Positions 13,449 to 26,400 of a stretch of DNA of 64,000 nt are shown one piece after another. Positions within the stretch are counted from its first letter, which is position 1; each line of letters opens with the position of its first letter. The notes beneath the pieces are model-generated. The model did not search any database, was not told the DNA's origin, and worked only from the letters and a program-made list of their open reading frames with translations. The stretch covers positions 68,314,054-68,378,053 of the forward strand of contig CM067081.1 in NCBI GenBank assembly GCA_034008185.1, read 5' to 3'. Source of the DNA: Gorsachius magnificus. Taxonomy: Eukaryota; Chordata; Aves; Pelecaniformes; Ardeidae. The translations under genes were made by a program, and so were the position numbers.

Positions 13449-15829
13449 CCCTTTTGGCTGTTTCTATCCCACCAAGTGTGCATGTTCCTCAATGCACCCA
13501 GGAGTCCTGGTCCTCTGGGACACAACCCAGCGTGTGTCACCTCCTCCTTCTGATCCTTCATACAAATGCGTGTGGATAACCCTACCATTTATTCTTAACC
13601 CCTTTAGAAGGCTTTAGGTCATTAAATAAGCCAACAGTAGAAGATAATTTTAGAAATGTTAATAATATACATTGCAGCTTAACAGAGCTATGTGTTGAAG
13701 TTATAGTCTGTGTATGCCCAGCTCAGCTTTAATCACTTCAGTAGGAAATGAGACAATCAAAGTATGATTCAGAAGAAAGAAATGAGCCAGGGCCTTTCCA
13801 CTGGCATCTCTTAGAAAACCAGATTGATCACAAACAGCCAAGAGAGAGATTTGCGTGCCTTGTATGGAAGGAGCAATAGATCGTTCATGTTAGCCACAGA
13901 TGAATTAATTTGTATTAGCAGATGAACAATTCCCTATCAGTAATGCTGGTTATTTTTAAGGGTAAAATAGCAATGTTTTATATTGAAATAAAATAACAAA
14001 ACGAAGGTTTCACTCTGAGGCAGTGAGTTGAAGTGAGAGCAACATTTCCTTCTTAATAGACTGACCACTTGCTATCAATCTTCAAAGAAAAATACAACTC
14101 CGGAATCAAAACATTTAGATTCTTCCTCATTTGCTTTCTTTCTTGTTACAGGAGCCACTTTGGCAGATGGTGGTTAGCAGATAAGCAGTTTCCAATGATG
14201 TGGCTCCTTTAGACCTGTATTGCTGATGCACATGATATTTAAGGGCTACCGGTCCATCACAGAACTCTGGGTGGCAAATCCCAAACCCTTCAGAGGGATA
14301 GGTGACAACCCCATCAAGAGCACCACCAAGGGAAACCCGAGAAAGCTACAGCAGCATAGGGATTTACTCACTCCTGACTTTTCTGAGAGGATTTCAGCAG
14401 GAGAGGGTGGTGCAGGCACAAGTGAACATCTCCCAGGAAATAATGACAGCATCCTTAATCATAGGTTTCAACAAGAGAAACAACCTTAGTGTCCCTTCTT
14501 CTAGGTTCTCTGAAGGATGGCATACTCCATGGGTGGAGTTTACTCTGGACAAGTACTGATTTACAGCAAAGTTATATTTTTACTAAAACTGTTCTATAAA
14601 CAACATCTGTTAGAAGAAAGAAACAGATATATTTTTTTTAGGGTTTCTCCTTTTCAATTGAAATTCATAGAAACAAGTCTTCAGAGAAACTTGTTGGAGC
14701 CTACAGGAAACAGACGGAGATCTGACACAAACTCTTTTATCTTGCCTTATTTTTCCCCCAGTTAATTCATCAATTCTCTAACACTGGCAATAACCTCCTA
14801 CACCACGGATAAATGAAGTGTACCAAATGGTTAATATTTTGCGAACTTACTAAACATGTCCTATTTTCCCACAGCAGATGTATCTAAGAGCATCAGTTTC
14901 CCATATTGGACAAACATAAGGAGAACTCCCCCATATTTCATCTGCTGCAGTAGCCACCAAAAAGGAAGATCACATTTCAAGTCCTCAGGCCTTAATCGGA
15001 AAAACAAATTGGCTTCTCTTTCAAGCCTTTCATGAGGTCCAGGGGAAAAATGGTTAAAGAAAAGTTATATTAAGGTCAGCAGAGGCAGTATCATGATTTC
15101 CATGTTTTCCATCTTCTCCAGATATGGAATGATTTTTTCTAACAACACAGAACAAAGTACTGTTTAGCAAGAGAAGTAAATTGAGGTTGTGCTTCATCTT
15201 TTTCCTTTGCCAACACAACGGAGCTGTCAGCAACACAACCTTGCATGTGTTTATTTTCACACATTAACCCTTTGAGTCCCATAAATATAAGCAGTCTTTT
15301 TGTCTCACAGGGGAGAAAGTGCATTTTAAACTCCTGAAACAATGGAGAACAGACATTTTAATTAAAGTTTTCCTTGTAGAAATGCATGGATAACCCTCCC
15401 TTTAGCAAAGAAAAGCGTTTTTTAAAATTAAATTTATCATGCTGAAATTATTAACGTAACTCCTGGGAAAAATGCATAATCTGTGCGTATCAAATGCCAG
15501 AATGACTAAGCGAACTATGTTTAATAAATACTGTGTTTCCCTTCCAGTTCATACACTCAGTTAATCATGCACTGATAGGCGAAAAAATATTTTTAAAGCT
15601 CTAAATATTGCAACTTAGGCATTTTAAATTTGACTGGCGTCCTGGTCTTTGCGGGTCCCTGAAGATCTCAAATCTTCCCTCCTCGGGATGCGAGCCAGCA
15701 GGAATAACTTGGAAAAGACTGGGGATCCCAGATCAACACTGCTTTTCCACAGCTGCCAAGTTGTGTGCCGTCCTGCTGCTCTTAGGTGAATCGCTGGGCA
15801 CGTTCACCTGCGCTGCCGAGGGGCCGGCG

Positions 15830-15862
15830 TGCCTGCGCTGCTGCCTGCGCTGCTGCCTGCAG
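15830..15862. repeat. 12-bp tandem repeat
   Basis: The unit tgcctgcgctgc is present twice, with a partial third copy, in a GC-rich patch of intron 1. Confidence 0.85.
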
Positions 15863-16622
15863 CTTGCCGCTACTGATTTTTGTTCTCTTTTGGGGCAGGG
15901 GAAGCATTTTTAGCGGGTGCCTGGGCTGGCTGCATGTTCACACTGAGTGTTTCCCACTGAACTTGCACCCATTCCTTACTGGTTTTGACCCCAGAGCTTG
16001 GGATGGGGCTGATTCCTTGTTTCAGGGTATCAATATTTTGGTGTGCAGGGGAAAGAATTTCCAAGAGGGAATACAGAAAATGCTAGGCCCTATCTCTTTA
16101 TTTTTGAGGCACAGCTTTTCAAGTCTGTTAGGCTTGCTTAAAATCAAATCTCAGGCTCTCAGTGTCCCAAAGGGTGCAGCAAAAATAGCTTACACCATTA
16201 TTTGGTTTGCATATTCAGCAAGAAGATTTAAATGTCACTGCAAAAGAAAACCTGGACCACAACATTACCACAGGTGCGTGATTCAGCATAGGTGAAGGGA
16301 AGACCCGAAGGTAAGAGCAACGGGATTTCATTCAGTCTCCTATATTTATCACCACTCCTCCACCCTGGAATCAGCTACATCCAGCCCTTGATTCACCATA
16401 TACATAATTACAGTTCAAGAATGCAAATTCCTGCAGTCCAATTAGGGGATACATTGACCCGCGACATCCACCTGTCCCTATCCTCTCCTTCCAAAATTCA
16501 AGGTGCACTTGCATCCCAGCTGCAGTGGTCCTCAGCCATAACTAAAGTTCCTCTCCAAGGTCTTTCACCTTGGAAGACTGGTCCTGCCCTAGTCAGGCAC
16601 CTTAATAGACATATGTCATCTC

Positions 16623-16643
16623 AAAAAAAAAAAAAAAAAAAAA
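16623..16643. repeat. Poly(A) run
   Basis: About 21 consecutive A on the plus strand. No AATAAA or recognisable retrocopy precedes it. Confidence 0.9.
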
Positions 16644-18106
16644 GCAAGCCATGAGCACAGTTGTATCATTTAGCAGCTAAGTATATAGCAGCTGTATTTA
16701 AAAGTAGCCACTACCATCCAGTGAAAGCAAATTAATTATTTAGATATATTTACAGGATTTATATGGCAACTGAAGCCAAAGCCAGCTAATTGAAATCCTG
16801 ATAACAGACTGAAGCCCGCACTAGATCCTATACTGTGAAATGCAAAGTCTTTATTAAATAATGCCATTAAGGAGGATGATAATCCCTGTGGCCTTAAATA
16901 TGAATAAGGTGCAATGTAAATAATAAAAGGCAAAAATCCAATTTTCATGCAGTGAACTTTCAAATACTCTGCTGTTTCCATTAAATTACCTTTTATTCAA
17001 CATATTGTAATGGCACTGAGGGCACATCAGGCTTCCTTGTAATACAATTATTGTTCAGCATAAAAACTGGTTTTTAACTTGAAATAGAAATATGAAATAT
17101 TTTCTTTGGTTTCTCTCATATGTCAGATGACATAAAATTGAGAACAAAAGCTTCATAGTGCCATAAAAGAAAAGTAAGCGAAGGAAAAATAAACATGTGC
17201 AAACAAAAAAGACCCAGAATGTGAAGACAAAAGAAAGAAACACGGTACATAATAGAAGTTTTCCAATTAATTTTACAGCAATTTAATTCTAGGAAATAGA
17301 ACAGGAAAACTATTTCAGTAACTAAAGTAACTAAACTTGGATACAGGCCAAATGGAGCTGTAGCACACTGTAAAGGAGGTGAAACTCGTCAAAGCTCTTT
17401 AACCAGAACAAAATCTGGTGCGAAACGTCTGTCACACTCCTTCCAAACACGGGGATGATGACAAGAGCCTGAGCGCATCAAGTGCCACAGCGGCACAGCG
17501 CCAGAGTCTGGAGGCGTGCGGTCGCTCCCTGGCTCCGCCGGGCTGGTAACGGGTCGCTTTGGACGTGCTTCAACTTCTCAGCTACAAAAGGAGCACTGAT
17601 ATTTACTGTTCTCTATAAAGCATTCTGTGGAGTTAAGAAATGTTAACTAAAGAGACCTCCATTTATTAAAGAACTGGAAACTGTAACCTAAGGTCAAGAA
17701 TTTACTATTATTGTTCAGAAACAGAATATCCCTATTGGGAAATGTAAACAGTCCATTAAGGATGAGACTATACTTGCTATGGATGTCAAACAGTTTTTCC
17801 GCTATAAACTTCTCTGCAAATCAAAAGAATTCCTTCAGCAAAGCTGCGATGAAATAAAGAGAATGACTTCACATTTATTTCATTCTGTATTCAATTTGGA
17901 AGCATTATACCCAAAGAAACCCTTCAGCACAAAAATGCAATTTTCCTTATAGCATCTTCACTACATCAAGATCTTTAAGGAATCAACAGCAGAGATCTGA
18001 ACTACCATAACCTCCCAAAACACATAAACATGCATTTTACAATATTTACTTTTCACTGTCTGTAGCTGTGTCTGCCACATTCTATTTTCTGTGCCCATTC
18101 TCTGGT

Positions 18107-19100
18107 CATAGAGTCATAGAATACAAGAATGGTTTAGGTTCGAAGAGACCTTCAGAGATCAGCTAGACCAACCCCCCTTGCCATGGGCATGGACATCTTT
18201 CACTAGATCAGGTTGCTCAGAGCCCCATCCAACCTGACCTTGAATGTTTCCAGGGATGGGGCCTCCACTACCTCTCTGGGCAACCCCTTCCAGTGTCTCA
18301 CCACCCTCATTGTGAAGAATTTCTTACTTACATCTAATCTAAATCTACCCTCTTTTAGTTTAAAACTGTTACCCATTGTCCTATCACTTGGTAAAAAATC
18401 TGCATCTTCCTTATGAGCCCCCTTTTAAGTACTGAAAGGCCGCAATAATGTCTCCCCAAAGCCTTCTCTTCCCCAGGCTGAACAACCCCAACTCTCTCTG
18501 CCTTTCTTCATAGGAGAGGTGTTTGAGCCCTCTGATGACCTTTGTGGCCCTCAGACTCAATAGTCCAGGTAGGGGTCTCACCAGAACGGAGCAGAGGGGC
18601 AGAATCATCTCCCTCAACCTGCTGGCCACGCTGCTTTTGATGCAGCCCAAGATATGGTTGGCTTTCTGGGCTGCGAGCACACATTGCTGGCTCATATCCA
18701 AGTTTTCATCCACCAGTATCCCCAAATCCTTCTCCACAGGGCTGCTCTCAGTCCATTCATAACCCAGTCTGTACTGATACTGGTGGTTGCCCCAGGTGCA
18801 GAACCTTGCACTTGGCCTAGCTGAACATCATGAGGCTCACATGGACCCACTCCTCAAGCCTGTCATGGTCCCTCTGGATGACATCTCTTCCCTCAAGCCT
18901 ATCAACAGCACCACTTGGCTTGAGGTGTCATCTGCAAACTTGCTGAGGGTGCACTCAATCCCACCGTCTATGTCATTAACACTACCGGTCCCAATACAGA
19001 CCCCTGAGGGACACCACTTCTTACTGTTACCCTTTGGATGTTCACCATTAATTTGGTCCACCTCTGCTGCAATGCTGCTCATGTGCAAAATGGATAGGGA
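18107..19100 (-). mobile_element. CR1 LINE fragment including the reverse transcriptase core
   Basis: This is the longest CR1 copy in the window, about 1 kb. From the 3' end (catagagtcatagaa at 18107), the minus strand carries the ORF2 C-terminus and then [18 protein letters not shown]...[15 protein letters not shown] (18411-18737). Further 5' is the polymerase active-site region VNDIDGGIECTLSKFADDT (about 18930-18990). A GVPQGSVLGP-like motif is still legible as the reverse complement near 18985-19015. Stops and frame slips separate these blocks and part of the RT is deleted. It is an inactive relic. Confidence 0.92.
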
Positions 19101-20570
19101 GCGTCTGGGGTTGCTCAGAAACAGCTCTGCACCACAGGCAGACTCCCACCCTGTACAGAGGGGCTCCTGGGGCCGAGGGGTGATGGCGATGGGGCAGAGA
19201 CACAATGCCAAGGGGTCACAGGGGCGATGGCAGTGGGGCCAGCTGACCTGCTGCCGCCCAGGTGGCTGTGAGCGGCAAGGGGTACCAGTGGCATGGGACC
19301 TCACAGGGGCACAGAGTGGGCCATGAGGGTTTCCTGAGCTGTCACCTCCCATCAAGCCTGAGTGAAAACACAACACGGACCCCCACACCCCAAGGGAGAA
19401 CCAGCAAAACCCCTCCACAGCCCGAACTCATGGGGAGCAGGGTGGCAGGGACACAGCCTCCATGCAAGACCTCTATTACTGGCAAAATTGTTTCCTTTTG
19501 CTTCTTGTGTGTGCAGAGTAAATACATGAAATAAGAGGGAAAAGGCAAATCTATTCATGGCATGCAGAGCAGAAAACAGTAACACCTGACAGACCTCAAG
19601 TGAAGTAATACAGCAACTCCCTCAGTACAAACCATCATCCTGAGTAATATTTGCACCAGGTCAATGAAGCAAAGCTATTTGAATGATGTTCCTCGAGTTT
19701 TTCTTCCCAGGAAGGAGACAATTCCCTTCCAGCAACACTCTCAAAAACAGCTCTGCTGAGGTGCTACGATATTGCTGCTTACTACGGTAGTGATTTCTCA
19801 CACCTCCCACCAAAACTGAGTCACAGTCCTAAAGAGGCCCCCGAGGCGTTCTCATGCCCCTAGGAACAGCTTGGGCATCACAGCTCTTCCACTCTTAGCT
19901 TCAAAATCTGTAGTCTCTTGGAGCTACAGGGGCTGAAGGGGAAGAGGAGATGGAAGTAAAAAAATAAATCAATTCATCCTTTCTACTACAGAGTGAGACT
20001 TTTCCTCCCTTACCACATGCCTAGAGGCACTGCCAAGTAGCAGATTACTCGCTTTCCTTCATTAATTACTGAAAAAAGCTACAAAAAACAAAAATGGTGT
20101 TTATTTGAAGTTCATTCAAAGCTACTAAACAGCCAGGATACTGAACACTATGAAAGTCAGGATTTCCCCATACGATTACTTTCACGCAGCTACATGACTT
20201 CGAAAAGTGAAATACTGCTATAGAGGCATCTTTTAATGTACTTCATCAGCCAAGGAAACTTTTCAGACATTAAAAAAACCCCTTTACCATCTTGCCTGAG
20301 ATTCACTGTGGTCTTTGTCTGCTCACTACCAATCACTCTGGCTTTACACACTAATGAGATGACTTCAGGGCACCCACAGTCTTTGCTCTGTGTTTGGCTT
20401 CTATTGGAAAGTAATCACTGGTTTGGGGTGTTGGCATCACTATCCAAAACCTTTAAGTCAGGAGTTGACTCATCAAGGAAGCAAATGTTCATTGAAAGTA
20501 CCAGAGCGGCTGAGGAACCTCAACTCTATCCAGTTTCCCAGCAATTTCTCATTTTAAATGGGAGCTCTTT

Positions 20571-20632
20571 TAGAATTGTTTAGGTTGGAAAAGACCTTGA
20601 AGATCAAGTCCAACCGTTTTAACCCCAACCCT
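20571..20632 (-). mobile_element. CR1 LINE 3' tip
   Basis: The plus strand reads tagaattgtttaggttggaa aagacc, then agatcaagtccaaccg. This is the reverse complement of the last 60 or so bases of CR1. Nothing more of the element is recognisable beyond about 20632. Confidence 0.85.
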
Positions 20633-23380
20633 GTACAAACAAAAAGTTTCCCTCTGATAGCTATGGAGAGGATTAACTGAAACATGCTTCTCCTACATCC
20701 AAGACAATGGACTGATACTAAAAAACCCCACTTCCATCACAATTTCGATATCCAGAGGAATTCACTCTCAAGTGACCAAATTAAACAGGGAAGGGCCCCT
20801 CTGACAGGGCAGCATCCTAGCACAGAAGCTGCCTAGCACTGGATAAGTGTGATCACCTGAATCCTCTGGCAGTCAAAGGAAGGTGAGTCGAAAGAGTTTT
20901 AATTCAATGAGAAATGTGCCACGGCACAAGCCCGCCAACTCCATCAGCAACAGTTGGCCATGCCCCTGGTGTGGCAGCAGTTCCCAAGCTTGGAGAGGGG
21001 GGAACAGAGACTGAAAAAAGAGACTTCAATGTGCTCTCCAAATCTTCTTAGTCTTATTATTGACTACAGTCATGAACTCCAGTCTACAATGCTGTCAGGG
21101 CAAATTCTCCATAAACACTCCCCTCATTCTTTTAAGATTAAGCTATCGCACCAGCCATACTCCCACAGGAAACCAAACATCCCAAATGATCCTCTCCTGT
21201 CTCCTGCACGGCCCCATGCTGCCTTTCTGTATGACTAAACACAGTACAGTCATCTCGTCATCAGCTACCGCCGAGCAGACCCCTCTCCCAGGGTCCCCAC
21301 CCACTAGCATCACCGGTGACTCGTGAAGCATTTCATTGTCCATGTGGAAAGAGGTCATCTTCTGAGTCCCTCTCTGCACCCACCACACAGAAAAAAGTGA
21401 CGATGCCTGGCCTGAAATCCAGGTTCTGCAATATAGGCTAGAAGGGATGTGTTAATTTGGGAGGTTAACACTTCAATGACCACCATGCCTCCACTTCTGA
21501 TGCTGGCAGGTGTCCTGGCCCGCTGAAGAGCAAGGATGCATGTGGAGAGGGAAGGGGGACAGGAGAGCCATAGCCCAACCCCTGGACGGGCTGTTCCTTC
21601 CCGCTCCTGCCTGCTGGATGTCTTTGACCGGCGACGGAGCACTGCAGGAAGGGGACGCTGACACAGATACTTTCCTGGATCTTCTGATATGGCTACTAAC
21701 ACAGCAGTTTGCTTCTGGAGTTCCTATTTTTAGTAACTTTTTATTTAAAGGTGGGCGAAACATCTGGGAGAGGAGATGCACTGAAGAGCATCACAAACTC
21801 CCCCGAGTCCCCCAGAGGACGGCAGTGACTCGATGCACCAAACCCATTTCCCGCTCTCGTTCGGGGGCAGACAGGGTTCATCCTCTCAGCTCTGCATGCT
21901 GCAGAAGGCAGCAAATTCGATGCTATATTTTGTATTTTTAAAAAAGCAACAGAATAGGCAAAACCAGTTCTTAGCAACAGGGATTTCAGCGTTATGAAAT
22001 CCTTACAAAGCAAACATCAGAAGCGGAGAAACTGGAAAGCAAAAGCCCCGTGGCTCTGTACACCTCTGCATCTCTTGCAGTGTGCCGCTGGCAAGACAAA
22101 GGGAGGAAGACCCCGGCCTCCCCCTTAGCTCCTTGCTTCCTTGTTTTCGAGGCCTGGGATGAGTGGGAGACGGCCACTCAACTCTGGCTGTTGAGTTTGT
22201 GTTTGTTAATAAACACAAAATGACCTCTCCCTGGCTGAACAATATTATTACAGATGCTGAACCCTACACAGCCCCTTCTTTAAAGCGTGCTAAATTATTT
22301 TTAAGAGTAATGAACTACAGTGACAGCCCCACTATGGAAATATATACTCAGATAAAAGCGAGATTGACTGCATATAGAAGGAAGTCCTGTGTTTATCAAA
22401 AGAACAGATAAAACTCAAGCTAGGAAAAAATAGTTTCCTTTCTGCAATATGGATCAAAAGTACCATACTTTCCTTTTAGAAAATCATTTACTGATTATTC
22501 GTTATTAAAAAGGTATGATTGGATCAGATTTTACATTGCTGCATGGCTGTGAAATATAAATAATCAGAAGTTTTCCACTACGATCTAACACTGTGATTAC
22601 CCACACAGCAGAAGAGAATAAGCAAAAAAAAAATTCATCTCATGGTTGTCAACTATTATTTTACTCTTTTTTATGATGTGTATGTATGACTGTATTCTCC
22701 AAGGGCTTTTTTATGAGTTGTTTTAGAAAGGAAGTATGCGAAAGAACGAGGCTCTTCACACGAAAACTCTTGGCTTGAAACGCAAGATGCTCTGGACTGA
22801 ACACGAAGCCGTCCACGCCTGCCTCTTCCACGGCACTGCGCCCTCCCCGCGCTGAGCCGGCGAGGAGCAGCGGCCCCAGCGCTGATGGACCCTGCCCCCT
22901 TGATGTGCTGCAGCTCACTGCTCTGCCAGGAAAGCCTGTGCTATTTCTGTCTCTTATCTCGTGACATTTTAGCACAAAATGACAAGGAAGCTCGGCAGCG
23001 AGGACCAGAAGAGCCCATCACGACGGCCCTCGGCATCCTCAAGGGACAGGTGCCTCTGGTACCCATGCCCCTGCCTCCCCTCCAGCCAACTCCTGCCCCC
23101 CTTGCTGGACACCCCTCCTCCCTTACAGATTCTGTATTTTTGGGGTGCGAGAGGAGGCTGTGTACATGCGCACCTATCATCCCTTGAGCAGGCGTGCTCC
23201 GTCACAGGGGGTCACCATGGGCACACGCCCAGAGATGCAGCAGACAGCCACCGCGCCGTGACACAACACACACCCGTGCCTAGCACGTGGTGACAATACT
23301 GCACAATTTACTGAATGGGATACAGACTCCAGAAGAATGCATGGAACAGGTTTTTCTGTCAAAATATACACATTCAGGGA

Positions 23381-23432
23381 AATATATATATATATATACA
23401 CACATCACACACACACATACATACATATATTT
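23381..23432. repeat. (TA)n-(CA)n compound microsatellite
   Basis: An alternating TA run of about nine units is followed by CA and CATA units. Likely length-polymorphic. Confidence 0.92.
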
Positions 23433-26400
23433 ATGTGCGTCTTATTTACAGACAAATAAATGTCGACTGAAGTCAATCAAAACGCAATCAATCAAACCAA
23501 ATTCTTCTCTCCACTTCCTTCTACTTTACTGAGTTAAAATAATTAAAAATTCATAAATTATTACTATCATCGGAAATGAAAACATATTGATTTGCTGATA
23601 GGGATGACAGTACGGTAAACCTGATACAAGCTGCAATAAAAGCATTTCAAAACACGTAAGAAAGCAACCCATTAAAAGCTGTTTCAAAATTAAATTAGAA
23701 ATTAAAAAGTAAATTCATCAAATCATGCCTTTTTATAGGAACTCACAGAGGAGTTTTTGATTGGAATTAGCCTGAAATTAATCTGCAAATAAACATGTTC
23801 AACAATGTTTACTGAAATGATAATTTAGGAAAGTAAATATGATAGTGCCTGTATTTTGCTGACTTCTTGGCTGTCACTCAGAAGGCAATCGGGCGGCAGC
23901 GCACCAGACACGGCGGTGTCCCTTTCGTTTTGGTTAGGACTGTAGTATCTTTACCCACAGTCCATCCACAACTGCACAATCAAAATTTAAGATCTCTCTT
24001 TCCCTCTACCCATCTTGCACCTAAACCCATTTTAATGATACATCAACTGCAGCAATGAATGAACCTTTGTCCAGAAGCGGAAAGACTTTAACAGCTTAAT
24101 GATACAGTAATACATATTAAAATCAATATTATTCAGATGATGTGTCTATTCTAGTCCTCCCTCTGAAAATAACTGAGACTGTAGGAGAAACGATCATTAG
24201 CATTTTGATAACAATCTTGGCAGCCTTCTGTTAAAATATTTTCTCTTTAAACTAAAACTGGGATTTGTTATCTCATGCAAGCAGACCATTCTAAAATTAG
24301 CAATGGTCGATTCATATTGGTTTGGATCAGATCTTTTAAAAACTTGGGGAAAAAAATGAATGCTAACTTGCCTGAATAATCAGACTCTCATGCCTGTTGC
24401 TGACACTCTAAGCATCTACTAAGACGCTCCAAGCATTGACTAAGAAGCAACCTCCTCCCATAAACACCATTTTTGTGCACAGAAAGGCACTCCTTAACCA
24501 TATACAGCATTCGCTTCTCTTGCCTGATAAATCATGTTCTAGCTGACAGCCGACACCAGGGACAAATTCTACACTACCACAAATCCTTAAGGTATCTTCA
24601 AAACGAAACGTGGCTGAACGCCGCAGAGCAGGCATGGGGCTTTGCACCTTCATCCTGTCTTCTTGGAGAGCAGATGAAAGTTCCTCAGCATCCCCAAGTC
24701 AAGTTATGTTATGCGATTACCATGGCAAAAGAAAACAGTTCCATCTCTCTCTTTTTTTAATTAGCGAATCCCACAGCCTTCCCTTCTCTGGCACCCAGCA
24801 CCGCAAGCCAGGCTGCGAAGTCTTCCAGCTTCCAAAACGGGACAAGATCGAGACCTGCTACGGAAAGGATTTCACAGTGTTCATGAGGGCGCGCGTCCCT
24901 CAGAAACCCCCCTGCCCTGGGGTCAACCACACACAAACAGACCGGGTGCACCAAAAAACCCAACCGCTCTGAGGGGATGAGAAGCCAAACTTTGGCAGGG
25001 GCCAACCCATGCTTTGAAAGTGCCAGAAAACAGTTATGAGACAAACTCAACCCTAGTTTTCGCTGTTTAACCCCTCGATAGCTGGCCTACAGATGCGGAG
25101 GAGTGAGCCCGGTGCCAGACACCACCCCCAGCAGAGGAGGGGCACAGCCCCACCAGCTCCTTCGGGCAGATATTAGGCTGCCCACCGCCTGAGCTTACAG
25201 GTGACCCCAGCTAACAGTGACCAGTGCACAGCAAGTTCTGTGGAGCCAATGGAAGTTACGCTTAAAAAACTGGGCAGAAAGTGCTGTTAATTCCAGATGT
25301 TTTACATTTTTCTCCCTACTTTTGAAAACAAAATGTCTTTCTAATACCAAAAGTAATATTCCCTCCTTCTGTCCTTCCCCTGAACTGAGAGGCATCTCAT
25401 GTACATGTATCTTTAAATTAATGTTTGTTCTTTTTAACCGAACAAAAATGTTCGGATTACATGCAAGGACAATTAGATTAAATTATTGGGCACACACTGT
25501 GGGTTTTTTTTTAAAGTTATTCAAACAATTTTGAAGGTTTTTCAGCAATGCTCTAGCAACAGAAGCAAAACTTTCTGCAAAGAGGACGTAACGAGTTTAA
25601 CATTACTGCTGAGGAAGATGGTAACGGAGCCAAGCGAGTAAACCTAGCACATCAGCAACCCCCCCACCGCCCCAAACTGTCAGGAAAAGGCAAGGCTCAA
25701 GCTGTCAGAGGAATCCAAACTGGCAGAAAAAAGAGGATCTGGGGCTGGTAAATGGGGAGAACCCATTCCCAGGCCCATCTGCACAATGCGCTAGGAAGAA
25801 ATTTTTCTAATTTTCATCACTCTCCTTTTTTGGTTTGTTTGGGCTTTTTGCTGTGGGTTTTTTTGTTTTTTACTTTCTCTTTTGCATAATGGTCAGGCCA
25901 GTAACTTTGCAGCCAAAACCAGTCTGCTCCATGCAAGAGGCTTCTGTGACCGGGAGCAGTTCTGTTTGGTGCAAGACTAGGGATAAATAGGTAGCTTTTC
26001 AGCTGGCACTGTGCTTCCCCGTTGCTCCCTCCCCAGCTGCAGAAGCACAGCTGCTGTGGGAGCTGGGGCAAGGCCAAGGTCATGCAGCTTTCCCAAATCC
26101 TGTAGTTTATCTTCGTCCAGGCTCTCATGTCCTATTAGAACTGATCTTGGGTTCTTCCCATGACAGCTTACCCCAGATTGGGAAAACCTGTTGTAAAATA
26201 TCAGATTTTAACAAGACCGCATTGAAAAGGCTTGCGAAAATTCAGCTTGATACGTGATGAGTGAGTGCTGGAAAGCTGAATCCGCGTGCATCCCAAATAG
26301 TTTTGGTCTGCAGAAGTCACCAAGTCCCTGAAAATGAAATGAATCCAGTGGAGCAGAGGTCAGCAATTACAACATTGCAATGCTTAAAGACATTAATCAG

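Noticed and set aside
16292..16654. Possible processed retrocopy ending in the A21 run
   Set aside because: No poly(A) signal before the run, no recognisable parent protein and no target-site duplication that I could see.
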